A DNA stretch of 64,000 nt. Origin: Hyaloscypha bicolor E. Lineage: Eukaryota > Ascomycota > Leotiomycetes > Helotiales > Hyaloscyphaceae. Made by a program: the position numbers and the translations under genes. The first letter of the stretch is position 1; every line of letters begins with the position of its first letter. The stretch is taken from the NCBI RefSeq assembly GCF_002865645.1, contig NW_020194546.1:124001-188000 (forward strand), written 5' to 3'. Positions 1 to 11,872 of this stretch are shown here, in pieces. A model generated the notes under the pieces. The model did no database searches. It saw only the letters and a program-made list of their open reading frames with translations, and was not told the origin of the DNA.

Positions 1-1135
1 CTTTCGATCCATCGCGATTGCGAAAGAGAAGAAAGCAAGCTTTCGCACAGGTCCTGAGTTAGATATGGTCACTTGGAGCATCACCTGGAAGGTGATATAT
101 TTTGCACTCATGGGAGGTGCTCGCAGATATCCTGGCAGACCCAGTATGCAAAGACATACTGGTCGACGTGGGCATGGGAGTCAGGCATCGGAATGTTCGA
201 TACAATTGTCGAATATTGTGCACATACGAGATGATCTATTTGGTTCGACCCAAGATGTCTCCTCCGAACGACAATCTGTATCGAGAGACTCGGCAGTGAG
301 TTCCCCCTCCACTCAATCGGAAGTCCCTGGTACAATTGTGAATCGGGGACCTTGAATCACCCACACGTTTCTGGTACAAGCAAATGCTGACTTTATTCTA
401 CGTCCAGTTTTACCGCTTGGGTCAAAGAACGACAACCCGAAAAGTATTAACTCGAAGAAGTCGTCCGAAACGTCACTGGGCAGCAAAGTGTACCAATTGG
501 CGACGTCGTCCTTAGTACATTGGATACAGCAGTTGGTTTCGAGACTTGCGGAGAGCTATTCACCCTTTTGAACCCCTCTATATATATGGGCTTAAATGGA
601 GTCGGGACTATACTGAATTCAAGCGCCTCACATGCCGAACTGATGAAGCTGAGAACACGCCTCAGCCTTATTTCGAATTCGACCCGAAAGGTGAGAGGAG
701 TCTATGTTTATGTCAATAGAACTGGTGTTAATGGGGAGGCTCGCATGATGTTTGACGGATCATCAACCATTGTTGCCAACGGGAAGGTCTTGGAGCAAGG
801 GGCGCAATTATCTCTAAAGGATGTGGTGGAAGTGACGACTGCGACTTTTGACATTGAAGGAGTTCAGATTTTCCGATCCAGTATTAGCAGAAACATGGGG
901 TTTCTTTTCCTTCTGTTTTCTCGTTGTCTTATTCATCCCCGGGACAACATACTTCAATGTTTCAATACTCTGGGGACAATGTCAATTTGATTAATTGCTG
1001 ACGCTCCGCAGTACAAATCGTAGATCAACCCGAATAGGAACGACTCGAATGCGAAGTTCGGCTATCTCGTCCCGTAGATGAGCTTTGCCTTTCCAAGCAC
1101 CTGGAAATATCGAAGGAGATCGAGATCAGTAGGTG
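1..1135 (+). pseudogene. Decayed glutamine-dependent NAD+ synthetase copy (N-terminal part)
   Basis: Reading different frames in turn gives a recognisable nitrilase-type glutaminase domain of NAD+ synthetase: GPELD near base 50, HLEGD near 80, then WEVLADILADPVCKDILVDV from about 110, VRYNCR, an RPK lysine motif and ETCGELF at about 540. It is broken. The frame changes twice between bases 60 and 102, an in-frame TAA sits at 448-450, and the splice after the SSISRNM stretch (about 890) is lost. A further piece at 1012-1130 (DQPE, stop, ERLECEVRLS) matches [15 protein letters not shown] of the intact gene at 4132-7586. One intron (296-407) still has good borders and phase. The ATP-dependent synthetase half is absent, and the 5' end lies outside the window. 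It is a diverged paralogue, not a recent copy. Confidence 0.85.
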
Positions 1136-1597
1136 ACGCGAGAGAGAAGTAACGCCATTAAGAATGGGCTGATTGTCCTTCTTGTGCGGGAACAATGTAA
1201 AGTAGGGCTCATAGCCAGACGGTAAGATCTTACCCAAAGGCAAATGCGATTCCTCCTTAGCTGTGTCTACTTTTTTGGTCCTTCAGGGGGGTTATTCACC
1301 GCTTCCACAACATCCGTCGATAGCCGCATCCACACCAATGACTGTTGGCCGCTGCTAGACATTTTGCACACTCTCGCGCAGAGCTTGAAGGTCTCTGGTA
1401 CGTAGTTCGGGCTTGACTTGGCCTGGCCGTGCATACAAGTCCCCGCGTGACTCACAAAAGTGGGGTGGGGAAATCACTCGCAAGTTGCCTTTCACTCCTG
1501 TTGCATTTCAGATATTTCTCAATGGAGGTCTTGATTTAAGAGACTCCTTTCGCATTTATATTTTCTTCCTTGCTATGATTTCATATTTTCTTGCATT
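1136..1597. other. Intergenic, upstream of the MFS gene
   Basis: No coding signal was recognised here. It lies between the NAD+ synthetase relic and the transporter start and should hold the transporter promoter. The last 60 bases are T-rich. Confidence 0.5.
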
Positions 1598-3465
1598 ATG
1601 GCATCTTCGTCTGATATAAAAGTACAGGGCAGTGAGGTTGACATCAAAGATCCAGCATCTGAGATGGGAACAATTGCCCCCCTCCAGAGCCCACAAGATA
1701 TCGAGCTTGTTGCCTTCGATGATATCGCCTCTGAGCCAGTCAAGGTTCGAAGCAAGCTGAGATTGACAGCGATCATGATAGGTCTCAACGTTCGTCAGCT
1801 CTTCTCGCTCCGAACTCATCAATTAACTCCAGGCAGTTGGCAATGTTCATCGTAGCTCTGGACCAAACAATAGTTGCAACCAGTATACCGACAATAACTC
1901 ATGACCTCCATTCCTCGTCAGGCTACGTCTGGATTGGAGGGGCATACCTTCTCTCCAATGCTGCTTCGGGGCCAATTTGGGCTAAACTCTCTGATATATT
2001 TGGCCGCAAGCCAATCTTCCTTGCTGCAGATGCATTGTTCTTTGCTTCCTCGGCTTTCTGTGCTAAGGCGGGAAGTATGAAGGTTCTGATTATTGGAAGG
2101 ACGTTCCAGGGGGTGGCATGTGGGGGCTTAATTCCGTTGATTATGATCACGATTTCGGATTTATTCAGCATTAGGTTTGAATTCTGATAAGTTTCGCTCT
2201 TGTAAAAGACTAACGTTAAGCAGGAGTCGGAGTCTGTACATCGGAATTATGGAACTCGTCTGGGTGATTGCTGGAGGCGTTGGCCCTGTCCTTGGAGGCG
2301 TGTTCACACAGAGGCTTTCTTGGCGATGGAACTTCTGGATCAATCTCCCAATCTCTGGCACTACTTTCATCTTATTATTTCTATATCTGGATGTTCACAA
2401 CCCTAAGACCCCAGTTCTGGATGGGCTCAAAGCAATTGATTGGTTTGGCAGCCTCTCCATCATTGGATTGGTTCTCATGCTGCTTCTGGGTCTCGAGTTC
2501 GGCGGTGCAACTGTCCCTTGGAATTCGCCCCGAGTTATCTGCCTTATCGTTTTTGGAGCCTTGATGTCGATTGCATTTATATACAGTGAGAAACGGCTTG
2601 CGCAGTACCCCTTGATGCCATTGAAACTGTTTGCAAACGGATCCAACGCAGCGAGTCTCCTCCTCACACTCTGGCACGGAATGGTATATTTCCCCTCCTC
2701 CTCATCACATCAGATGGCAGAAACTGACGACCACAGATCTACATCGGCGCAGAATACTACCTTCCACTTTACTTCCAATCCGTCAAAGGCTCCTCACCTC
2801 TAACTTCCGGCCTCCTCGTCATGCCCATTACAACCACCGAAGCCATAACCGGCATACTAGCGGGAATTCTAATTCACTCCACTGGCCGGTATCTCGAGAT
2901 CATCTACATTGGCGTCACATTCATGACCATTGGAAACGGCTTGTATATCCTGCTCTCTCCCGCCTCCACCCTTGCTCAAATCATCATCTACCAAATAGTG
3001 GCGGGAATTGGCGCTGGTCTGCTCTTCCAAGCACCTTTAATAGCTCTCCAAGCACTAGTCTCCCAGGACGAAACAGCCACCGCAACTGCGACTTTCGGAT
3101 TTGTGCGGAGTCTCGCAACATCTCTAGGGGTTGTTCTCGGTGGCGTGATCTTCCAGAATTCAATGGATATCCACATCCCCCCGCTCTCTTCTCCGCCCAT
3201 TAGTTTACCATCCAATGTCACGGAACTATTGACGAAGGGCGGGGCGGCGGCGAATGTTATGTTGAGCAACACAATTAGGGATTCTGCTCAGAGAGAGGCA
3301 GTCAGAGGGACTTATGCTTGGTCCATGAGAAATATGTGGATTTTTTACACTGGTATTTCGGGCCTGGCAGTGCTGAGCAGTGCGTTCATCAAGAGGCATT
3401 ATTTGAGAAGTGATCATGTTGAGACGAGGACGGGAATTAAGAAGATGGCTGGGGTGACTGAGTGA
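1598..3465 (+). CDS. MFS multidrug-type transporter, DHA2 family
   Basis: Four exons, 1598-1789, 1837-2174, 2224-2683 and 2737-3465, join in frame to 572 residues, the usual size for a 14-helix drug:H+ antiporter. A hydrophilic N-terminus of about 55 residues precedes the first helix, which contains AMFIVALDQTIVA. Loop 2-3 carries AKLSDIFGRKP, the MFS motif A. The antiporter motif appears as IAGGVGPVLGG. The introns are 47, 49 and 53 bases long, and the first begins with the less usual GTTCGT. It probably exports small molecules across the plasma membrane; the substrate cannot be read from sequence. It lies between two NAD+ synthetase-like genes on the same strand. The start is the first ATG in frame and fits the usual N-terminus length. 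Confidence 0.9.
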
Positions 3466-4131
3466 GTTTTCGGAGGGTTGGGGTATAATGTATATGGAGA
3501 AGATGCTCCAAACGTATATATCAAGGAGGGGAAAATTGCTAAATGTCTCAACGTAGAAGGTGACAGCTTCGGCACCATACTCAAACATGTCAGCTGGACT
3601 CTTTTGTTGAACTGCCTCGATCACTGGTCCTGGATATCGTGCTTTGCCAATTCTTACAACAAAGTGCTTTGATTTCAGATTTCTCATGGCAGTTCCAGAA
3701 GGATTCACCAAGCACGGAGTCAAACGCCGACACCACCCAGATACTTCGTATACCCTTGCTAGAACATCAAAACATTCAGCACTTTTCCAGATGCGTAGAA
3801 ATTCTGAAAACTTCAGAAACGATAAATATTGCCTCAAGTAGCCTAGAAATGATGCCAATTTCTCTAACCTACGCCATAGTTGGGGCCAAATCAGGCTTGA
3901 GCCGTTGTGATAGCGGGGTTCGAATGCGAACTGAGCCCTCCCAACCCTAGTCTGGATTAGCCTAACACAACCACATACCAGCCCCACTAGGACATCCATG
4001 AGCCAATTTCAACCGTGTCAACGTTTCCGGCACTGCTCCATCGTGAATTCTGAGAGGCCTTTCACTTTGCAGCCTTTCACAAACACTTTGCACACACCCT
4101 ACTAATCCTTCCCTCTTATCGCATACCGAAA
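3466..4131. other. Intergenic between MFS gene and NAD+ synthetase
   Basis: No supported gene. A long minus-strand open frame crosses this space and the end of the MFS gene, but its composition is not protein-like. This is probably the MFS 3' region plus the promoter of the NAD+ synthetase gene. Confidence 0.5.
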
Positions 4132-7100
4132 ATGGGGCATCTCGTAACTATCGCCACTTGCAACTTGAACCAGTGGGCGTAGGTCCCCCACCCCCCGAGT
4201 CCATTTTTTTGGCATTACTGACCGCGGTAGACTCGACTTCATTGGAAACCAGCAACGCATTCTTGAGAGCATTCGTCAAAGCAAGCTCCGCGGTGCTAGG
4301 CTGAGAGTGTGAGTTCCGAGCCTCTAAATTTCTGTGCACAGAAGCTCCTCTTTGGATGTGCCTCCCTATTCCCAAGAAATCGGAGTCAGCATACTTCTTT
4401 CATGTGTTTTCGGGGGTAGGATGTTCCAGCAGTTGTTTGACATCGCAAGGGGATTGTCCCAAGAGCTGCTAGACATTGCTACAAAAGGGAACGCTTCTCC
4501 GAGGTGTTGGGACTTATCTATTCATCCTCCATCCCCACTATTGATACATATGAGAATGCTGACTCCACTTCTAGAGGACCAGAACTGGAAGTATGTGGCT
4601 ATGGCTGCCTGTAAGTACACTTTCTGGCAATCAATGATCATGCAAGCACTGATGACTGATAGGGACCACTTTCTTGAAGGTGATACCGATATGCATTGTT
4701 GGGAGAGTTTGAGCGAGATCATTCAACATCCAGACTGCCAAGACATCCTGCTGGATATTGGAATGCCCGTCAAGCACAAGGATGTGAGGTATAATTGCCG
4801 TCTTATCTGCTACAACAAAGAAATCCTCCTCATTCGGCCAAAGCTTTACTTAGCCAACGATGGAAACTACTATGAGATGTGAGCTTCCCTGGAATTCCTT
4901 TCTCCAATGTGGATTTGTTTTGAGTGTGTTCCTGTTGGCGCTTCACCACGGGCACATGCGAAGACGACGGAGAGAAGGGATTATATTACATCAGATTTGA
5001 TGGGCCGTGAATCTCTCAAGTCTTGATTTTCCGACTCGATCTGTCCTTGCTATTGAAAGCAGTGTGACTGACTTGTCTTACAGGAGATATTTCACACCTT
5101 GGAAAGGAGCCCGCGTTGTCGAGAACTTCTACTTGCCGCGATCAATCACCAAGATTATGGGCCAGAAGAAAGTTCCTATCGGAGACGCGCTTATTAGTAC
5201 TTTGGATACCTGCGTTGGTGTCGAGACGTGTGAAGAGTTATTTGTGAGTGCCGGGTCCTTAGTCTTCAATGTGAATGGAAAATATACTGAGATTCATCTA
5301 GACCCCAAATGCTCCTCACATCGCGATGGGCTTGGATGGGTGTGAAGTCTTCACCAATAGCTCCGGAAGTCATCATGAACTCAGAAAATTACACACCAGA
5401 GTCGAATTAATCGTGTCCGCAACGCTGAAAAGTGGCGGGATTTACATGCAAGTCCTTCGTTCTGACTCGAACTCGCAAGACTGTCATGCTGACTCCTGAT
5501 AGATATGCAAATCAGCAAGGGTGCGACGGAGACCGCCTCTACTATGACGGATGTTGTATGATAATCGTCAATGGAAAGATTGTAGGGTACGTAGCTCCTC
5601 TTCACAGCATTTGGTGAGATGTATTCTTAGGCATTCGTTGAAACCCTGCTGACTCCGAGATGTTGAAGACAAGGTAGTCAATTCTCGTTGAACGATGTCG
5701 AGGTGGTCACAGCGACTATAGACCTAGAGGAGGTCAGGAGTTACCGAGAACAAAAAAGGTAGGAGACTTCTCATTTCTTCGCCCTTGATGAAACTGCACC
5801 CGAGGCAGAACGTATGCTAAACTCCGAATTCTTTCAGTCGAGCCATGCAGGCCCGTGATCAACCAAAGTATGAGCGTGTTGAAGTGGACATGTCCCTCTC
5901 ACGCGAAGGCGATGGAATCGATCTCCACCTACGACCCACAAGACCGAAGGAGGTTTCTTATTACCTGCCAGAAGAGGAGATAGCATACGGTCCAGCTTGC
6001 TACCTTTGGGATTACCTCCGAAGAGCAAAGCAAGCAGGATTCTTCCTTCCTCTGAGTGGAGGTATTGACTCGTGTGCAACCGCACTCATCGTCCATTCTA
6101 TGACCCACTTGGTCCTCGAGGCAATACAATCAGGAAAAAATCCGCAAGTCCTCCAAGATCTCCATCGGATCTGCGGAGAAGAAGAAAACAGTATCTGGAA
6201 GCCCAAAACTCCACAAGAAATCTGCAATAAGATTTTCTGTACGGCCTACATGGCTATGGAAAAGCATTCTTCCTCCCTCACCCGGTATGTAACTTCCGCT
6301 TATTTCGGTCGAAGCATATCTTTGATTTGAGAGAACCTTTGGAAGATATTATGCTGACTCGGAAATATTGAAGACAACGAGCTGCAAATTTGGCTGAAGC
6401 CATTGGTGCCCACCACCTGGAATATGCAATTGATTCTGTGTATGATGCACAGGTGGCACTCTTGCGTAAGTCATCCCATTATTTGATAACGGAGTATGCG
6501 TAAAGAGCTCTAGCATAAGAAGCAGAGGAACACATTTCCAATTCCCCATCTCCCTCACAACCTGTATACTCTCAGCGCTACTGTACTCCTATCTCTTGCT
6601 GGCATGTTGAAACTGACTTCAATGGATAGAATCGACGACTGGCTATGAAGCAAAATTTAAAATGTATGGTGGCACAAAAGTTTCAAATCTTGCACTCCAG
6701 AATATCCAAGCTCGTCTTCGAATGGTCAACGCATACACCCTCGCTCAGCTCCTCCCTCAGATCCGTGGTCGGCGTGAAGGGGCTCCAGGGTCCTTGCTTG
6801 TTCTTGGTAGCGCTAACGTAGATGAGTCCCTACGCGGTTACTTGACAAAATATGACTGCAGCTCTGCTGATATCAATCCGATCGGTGGCATCTCAAAGAC
6901 AGATCTGAAGCGCTTTATTCAATGGGCTTCGAAGCCAGAGACCTTTGGACTGTCTCTTCTTCAAAAGTTCCTCGACGCTCCACCCACAGCAGAGCTCGAG
7001 CCCATCACAGACACCTACATCCAGTCCGACGAAGCAGACATGGGAATGACCTACAACGAGCTCTCCGTCTACGGTCGCCTCCGCAAGATCCACAAGCTCG

Positions 7101-7586
7101 GCCCGTGGGGAATGTGGGAAGAGCTCGGCCGCCTGTGGGGCGATAAGCTGTCACCTCAACAAATCTACGAGAAAGTCAGGTTCTTCCACTGGAATTATGC
7201 GATCAATCGACACAAGCAGACCACGATCACGCCAGCGTATCACATGGAGGCTTATGGTGTGGACGATAATCGATTCGATATGAGACCTTTCTTGGTAAGA
7301 TACACTTTTGGACACTGTAGCTCTTAGCGCCGTGGACAGCAAGAACGGCATTATATCTTGAATGTTCCAAGCCAAGTTGGACGTTTCAAACAAATACCTA
7401 ACTTAGCCCGAGGACATTGGGATTTAGTGCCTCAGTTTCTGCCTGATGCGGTCTGAATATTGCAATTATAGTGCTAATATATGCTAGTATCCGTCCTTCG
7501 AGTGGGCATACCGAAAAATCGAACGAGCTATTACGGCGATGGGGGAGGCTGGGACGAAGGTAGCCGGCAAGGAGGATCAGCAGTGA
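4132..7586 (+). CDS. QNS1: Glutamine-dependent NAD+ synthetase
   Basis: The family makes NAD+ from deamido-NAD+, ATP and glutamine. Twelve exons join in frame to 719 residues, the normal length: 4132-4178, 4231-4308, 4575-4610, 4663-4878, 5084-5243, 5302-5447, 5503-5586, 5669-5758, 5838-6284, 6374-6465, 6630-7294, 7488-7586. The start reads [16 protein letters not shown], as in fungal QNS1. The glutaminase triad falls at E45 (GPELE), K114 (RPK) and C175 (ETCEEL). The synthetase P-loop SGGIDS is near residue 358, followed by [20 protein letters not shown] and DEADMGMTY. Intron 6 (5448-5502) has a GC donor (GCAAGT). Eleven introns are many for this family, and parts such as the stretch before [12 protein letters not shown] are diverged. 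This may therefore be a second copy rather than the genome's only essential QNS1. The catalytic residues argue that it is active. Confidence 0.92.
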
Positions 7587-8246
7587 TGAGCGAGGACGTT
7601 GATGCTGGATATTCGTGCAAATTTCAGTTCCAACTTCTCGTTATCTGGCTCTAGAAGGCTTTAAGCCGATTTGTAGACTAGATTTGCATACTCCTTCCGG
7701 AGTATCAAGTGCTTGCGCCCTTTCCAATCTATTCCATCAAGTTCCGCATATGTCCGTGTTTGCTTCTGTATGAAGTAGTGAGATTGGTTTGGGCCTTACA
7801 CAGATCGGATTCGGGTGCGATTGTCGCCACGTGCTTCTGCTTGACACCTCTCCACAGAACTTCCGAGCTTTCATTTCAATGCTTGCTACCACCGCTTAGG
7901 GTTCCTATGATATGGCCGAGGGAAATGGGTGATGGCTCTGATGTGAGGTAGACGCCGAGAAGGTGACTTCAATCTCAAGTTGAAAATTACCAAGCTGTCA
8001 GACTGCAGGGACGGAATTTGTGTTGAAGGGAAGTTTTGGCTAGTGGTACCAACTGACGTGATATGTGGAGCTCATTTGCATGTGCGTAAGAAAGGGGGGG
8101 CATACAGGAGGCCTGGAAGTTGTATGACACTACTAAGATATTTTTTCCGTCTGCTCAACGAGAGGTAGAACTCATAATTTAGAGGGAAGTTCTCAAACCA
8201 CTTGATAGTTTGCAGCATTTACGATACATGGAAGCTTGATGCGAAG
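7587..8246. other. Intergenic, convergent gene ends
   Basis: No coding signal was recognised. It separates the ends of the NAD+ synthetase gene (+) and the membrane protein gene (-), so it should contain two 3' untranslated regions and terminators. Confidence 0.5.
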
Positions 8247-10223
8247 CTAGGACACATGAGGAAAATTGGAGGCCCAGGTAGTCACGTAGGCATCTTCCGG
8301 CAAGTAAAACAACGTCCTGAATATCTCCACCAGAAGGAAAGCTCTAGCGAGGACATATAAGCTTCCAAAGAAAATATCCCAGATTTTGATGAGGATAATA
8401 GGAACGCGCCCTTGGATGACATACTCATTGGCAAGCAGAGGGAGATACATTATGGGCAACATGACTGTTGACATCACGCTCGCCATACGTCAAAGTTTTT
8501 GCTCAGTAGCAGTTGGGAAGGATAAATTCCACGCTGCGATGTGTATAGCACCAAAGATGATACCTCCCAGAGAAACACCAACATGTAGGACATCGAGTTC
8601 GCTACCTGCGTTTAAAGCATCGTTTGGGATATGAGAACCCATGATATCGACCTCACCAGCGAGACCATCTCCAAGTACAAACAATGAGCGAATATACTTT
8701 TGGACTACTCGCTGACGAAGAGTCTTAAATTCCCTCTGGTGAATAGGTATGTGACCCTTGTATTCCTTTACGGTGATGGGAACGTCAACGCTCTTTGGCT
8801 TTGGCAATAGCAAAAAATAGGTGATGATGGCGCAGATTCCAAAGGCTGTGACGGCAATCTCCAATTGAGAGATACTCAATTGCCGTATGGCTCTGATGAC
8901 CACTTGAAGGATGAACCAGAGAACTTGAAAGGAGGTGATGAGTTTGACGAATGTATCACCCTTGCTTTTGTCATTAATTTCCGCAGAGGTGATTTTGGGA
9001 AGCTTCGTTAAGGCACCACTCTGTCGAAGGTGAAAGATTTCATCAGCGAAAAGGTGGTAAGGCACGTTGTAGTATGGTAGAGCTATAAATAAAAGGTCAG
9101 TAACTTGCATAAGACATCATCTAGATTGGGAGATAGTGTACCACCAGCTGCTCTCAGAATAGGTGACTCCCAGATTGTGGCGCCCATCTCCAGGACTGGC
9201 CTTCTTGCCTCTCGTCTGTTGGCCACAACTTTCCTTCTGGTCGCCATCTTAGGTAGCATCCTTTCCAGGATGATAGCTGACTTATTTTGTCTAAGAAGAG
9301 GCACAGTGATGGAATTGGGTGCCAGCTCAACAATTGGTAGATCCTTTCTGAGATGGTCTCCTCTGCTTTTCTGAGCTCGGGGCTAGAATTTCCCTGAAAA
9401 AAGATCTCCTGGGAAAGGATTGAGGAGTTTAGAGTGCTTGTTGTTGGTCAAGATGATGGTGTAGCCGTACTGTTTCACTCTCTGGAACGTATGCGGGAAT
9501 CCTGTTGGCAGGCTTGGCCGAGATTCCATGAGATGAAATTTCAGGCGAGCACACAAAGACATCTTCAGGCCTATCATTCTCCCTTCTGTTGACACTTGCA
9601 AATTTGTGAGCGCCATTTTCGATCAGTGGTGAAACGCCCAGTTTTCCAAAGGCAATATCGGGGCTTTTGTTGGCCACACCCTCTTCAAGGTCTTGCTGAC
9701 CAGTACGCAAAGCGTCCGCATCAGGTCCCGAGAACGACCTCTTGCCATCTGGCGTCTCGTTCGGACTTTGGCCAAGCACAAAGCCGCCCATGTTAGTAAA
9801 GAAACCATGTGTCAATTCCCAGTCTACTCCATCAAGCTGCGAATAGATCCACATCATATTCTTCGATCGATATGCAGCATAGAGATCAGCTAAGGCCTTG
9901 CCCAGAATGTATTCAGGAGCAATAGTCGTTACAAGCATCCACTTGAGACTTCGCCGGACTCCCCTCAGATTCCATCTCAACGCTTGAAATCCTCGTAATT
10001 CTCGAGGGTCAATGCCAGGTTGCTCCGGGACATTCAGATGCTGCATTGTCCAAGTGCAAGCGATGATGGTGAATAAGCAGCTCCAGAGTATGTCCAATGT
10101 TCCTCTCGTGTCCGGCGATGAGACATAATTCGTCCTCGATGATGGGGTTGTACAGGTTGTATGAAACTCAGAATACGCATAGACGAAAGGAAGTAGAAGA
10201 AGGAGAATCGCTGACACGGACAT
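8247..10223 (-). CDS. Multi-pass membrane protein of an uncharacterised fungal family, interrupted by an in-frame TGA
   Basis: Exons 10223-9471, 9382-9145 and 9082-8247 join to 609 codons. The first residues (MSVSAILLLLLPFVYAYS) look like a signal peptide. The next segment, TLDILWSCLFTIIACTWT followed by QHLNVPE, is typical of a family often annotated only as fungal integral membrane protein. Other family-like blocks are LTHGFFTNMGGFVL, NDKSKGDTFVKL, SISQLEIAVTAFGICA and, at the end, FRTLFYLPEDAYVTTWASN. At 8492-8490 the frame meets TGA inside TEQKL-stop-RMASV, where I would expect Trp (TGG). Both sides stay in one frame, and the last 80 codons look conserved. So this is a very young nonsense allele, a sequence error, or a gene decoded by readthrough. 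The exon 2 borders are the least certain part. Confidence 0.75.
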
Positions 10224-10693
10224 CGCTCGTGAGGAAGGAGTGATACAACAACTCTACGATCGCCAGGAGCTGGATATGTTTATTAAAGATCAGTAGATTG
10301 GCACTCGCGCCAACACGATGTCTGCGGGAAAAGCAACGTGAACACAGCTGAAACAAAGGCATTCTGAAATATACAACCTTGAGTATATTTCAGCATGGTA
10401 GCAAAGCAAAGCCATAGGCTGGAACTACCCTGGTGGCACACTCCAGCCCCAAAGATTCACGATACAAGTCGACCGTGGGGAGGCTCCAAAGAACATATCG
10501 AATGGCGTTTCGTCTGAATACTGAGGAGGGAGGAATGGGCGACGAAGAAACGTCCTGAAGGTGAAATACCTGGCATGACCCCTGAATTCCCGTGAGCCGA
10601 GAGCCGTGTCGGTACTTAAATTATCAAGCAGGATCTCACGTCATACAACGTACAACCATCTTCTCAAAGTCAAACAATAATGATAAGGCCATC
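10224..10693. other. Divergent intergenic region
   Basis: This is the space between the membrane protein start (-) and the thioesterase start (+), probably a shared promoter region. An in-frame ATG for the thioesterase also exists at 10592, but the added 34 residues do not look conserved. Confidence 0.45.
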
Positions 10694-11284
10694 ATGAAAA
10701 CCTCGATACCACATCTTCTCTTCGAAGATGAACCAAATGAACAAACCAGGTCCCAGTTTTCATCAACGCCTTGGACCGTGAAGCTGTTTGATGATCCCAC
10801 TCTCCGTCCCTTCGTCAGCAGTTCACGAGTCCCTCCAAAGCCACCATCGACACGAGAAACATTCGTTTCTCAGACTCTCTCAACATCAGACACCATCTCA
10901 GCCTGGCAATCATTCTTTAAGCCCCCTACCTCATCAAAACCCTTCGAGGTCATCTACCTCCTCAAACTCGGTTCAGGCCTGAACGGACATCATAACCTCG
11001 CCCATGGAGGATTTTTGTCAGTAGTGCTAGACGATGTTATCGGCACCGCTGTGGATATTGAAAGGCCGGAGGACAAGTCGACAATGACGGCTTATCTGAA
11101 AGTTGATTATAGAAAGCCGGTCAAGACGCCAGGGGTCTTGCTTTCAAGGGCTTGGCTGGAGAAACAGGAGGGAAGGAAGATGTGGGGAAGGGGAACAATT
11201 GAAGATGGTGAGGGAAATGTGTTGGCGGATGGGGAGGCCTTGTTTATTGTTGTCGAGTCATTGAGACCGAAGGAGAAGCTTTGA
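10694..11284 (+). CDS. Hotdog-fold thioesterase (4HBT/PaaI-like)
   Basis: A single exon encodes 196 residues from the ATG at 10694 (MKTSIPHLLFEDEPN); an upstream in-frame ATG at 10592 would add 34 residues. The C-terminal half has the hotdog pattern. HHNLAHGGFLSVVLDDVIG is the helix motif that carries the active-site region in PaaI-like acyl-CoA thioesterases. It is followed by TAYLKVDYRKPVKTPG and the strand GRGTIEDGEGNVLADGEALF. This subgroup is usually a cytosolic or mitochondrial acyl-CoA thioesterase of unknown substrate. No mitochondrial presequence is obvious. It lies alone between a membrane protein and a HET gene, and nothing ties it to a pathway. Confidence 0.82.
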   Translation: MKTSIPHLLFEDEPNEQTRSQFSSTPWTVKLFDDPTLRPFVSSSRVPPKPPSTRETFVSQTLSTSDTISAWQSFFKPPTSSKPFEVIYLLKLGSGLNGHHNLAHGGFLSVVLDDVIGTAVDIERPEDKSTMTAYLKVDYRKPVKTPGVLLSRAWLEKQEGRKMWGRGTIEDGEGNVLADGEALFIVVESLRPKEKL

Positions 11285-11872
11285 GGGAAAGTAGCATGAG
11301 AAGCAAGATTTGAACTTGGAGGAGAAAGGTTCAGCGTCCGGGGATAAGCTCTGGACCATTCGCGTTAAATAGTACGATGACTAGTGGGCTTTAGAACGAT
11401 CTCCCAGCGACTGAGGGTGGCATGGTCAAGTTCCTGACATGAATTAGGAGGACATTGCGCAAGTACCGAGCGTAAAAGGCATTCTCATCAAGGTCACGTG
11501 AATGTATCGTTTTCCACAGGATGGATGAAAAAGTTGAAGTAAGATCGTTCAAGAGTTATAAATTCTCCCCACGGAGTCTGGAGCTGGTTAAGAAGTGAAC
11601 ATTGAAGTAATGAGTATGATAGTGAACCAGTGAAGTCAAATGATGAGTTGGGCTAGTTCAGCCATGGTTAGTCAGCCCCCTCCTTCTACCAACCTCAGCT
11701 CATCCTCGATTACCACCGTTCACTCCCACTCCTCAGTTGTCAAGGTAAACAACCTTCAGCCAAACATCAGCCACCCTCCATGTCGTTGTATTAAAACCAA
11801 TGGAACTATCAGCTGGCTTTCTCGGAGTTCACCAAGATCCATCAACGAAGATGACTCCAAGTTCGCCTTAAA
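11285..11872. other. Intergenic and 5' leader of the HET gene
   Basis: No supported gene. A TATA-like GTTATAAATT lies near 11556, about 315 bases before the HET start. A short open frame at 11640-11882 overlaps the HET start in another frame and could be an upstream ORF of the leader; it resembles no known protein. Confidence 0.4.

Noticed and set aside
3895..3930. GGGTTCGAATGC resembles a tRNA B box
   Set aside because: No matching A box, no acceptor stem pairing and no cloverleaf could be drawn.
3226..3999. 257-codon open frame on the minus strand
   Set aside because: It overlaps the end of the well-supported MFS gene in antisense and shows no domain or protein-like pattern.
1598..11284. 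Secondary-metabolite cluster (transporter, NAD+ synthetase, membrane protein, thioesterase)
   Set aside because: No backbone enzyme (PKS, NRPS, terpene synthase) or cluster regulator is present, and the thioesterase is of the stand-alone hotdog type.
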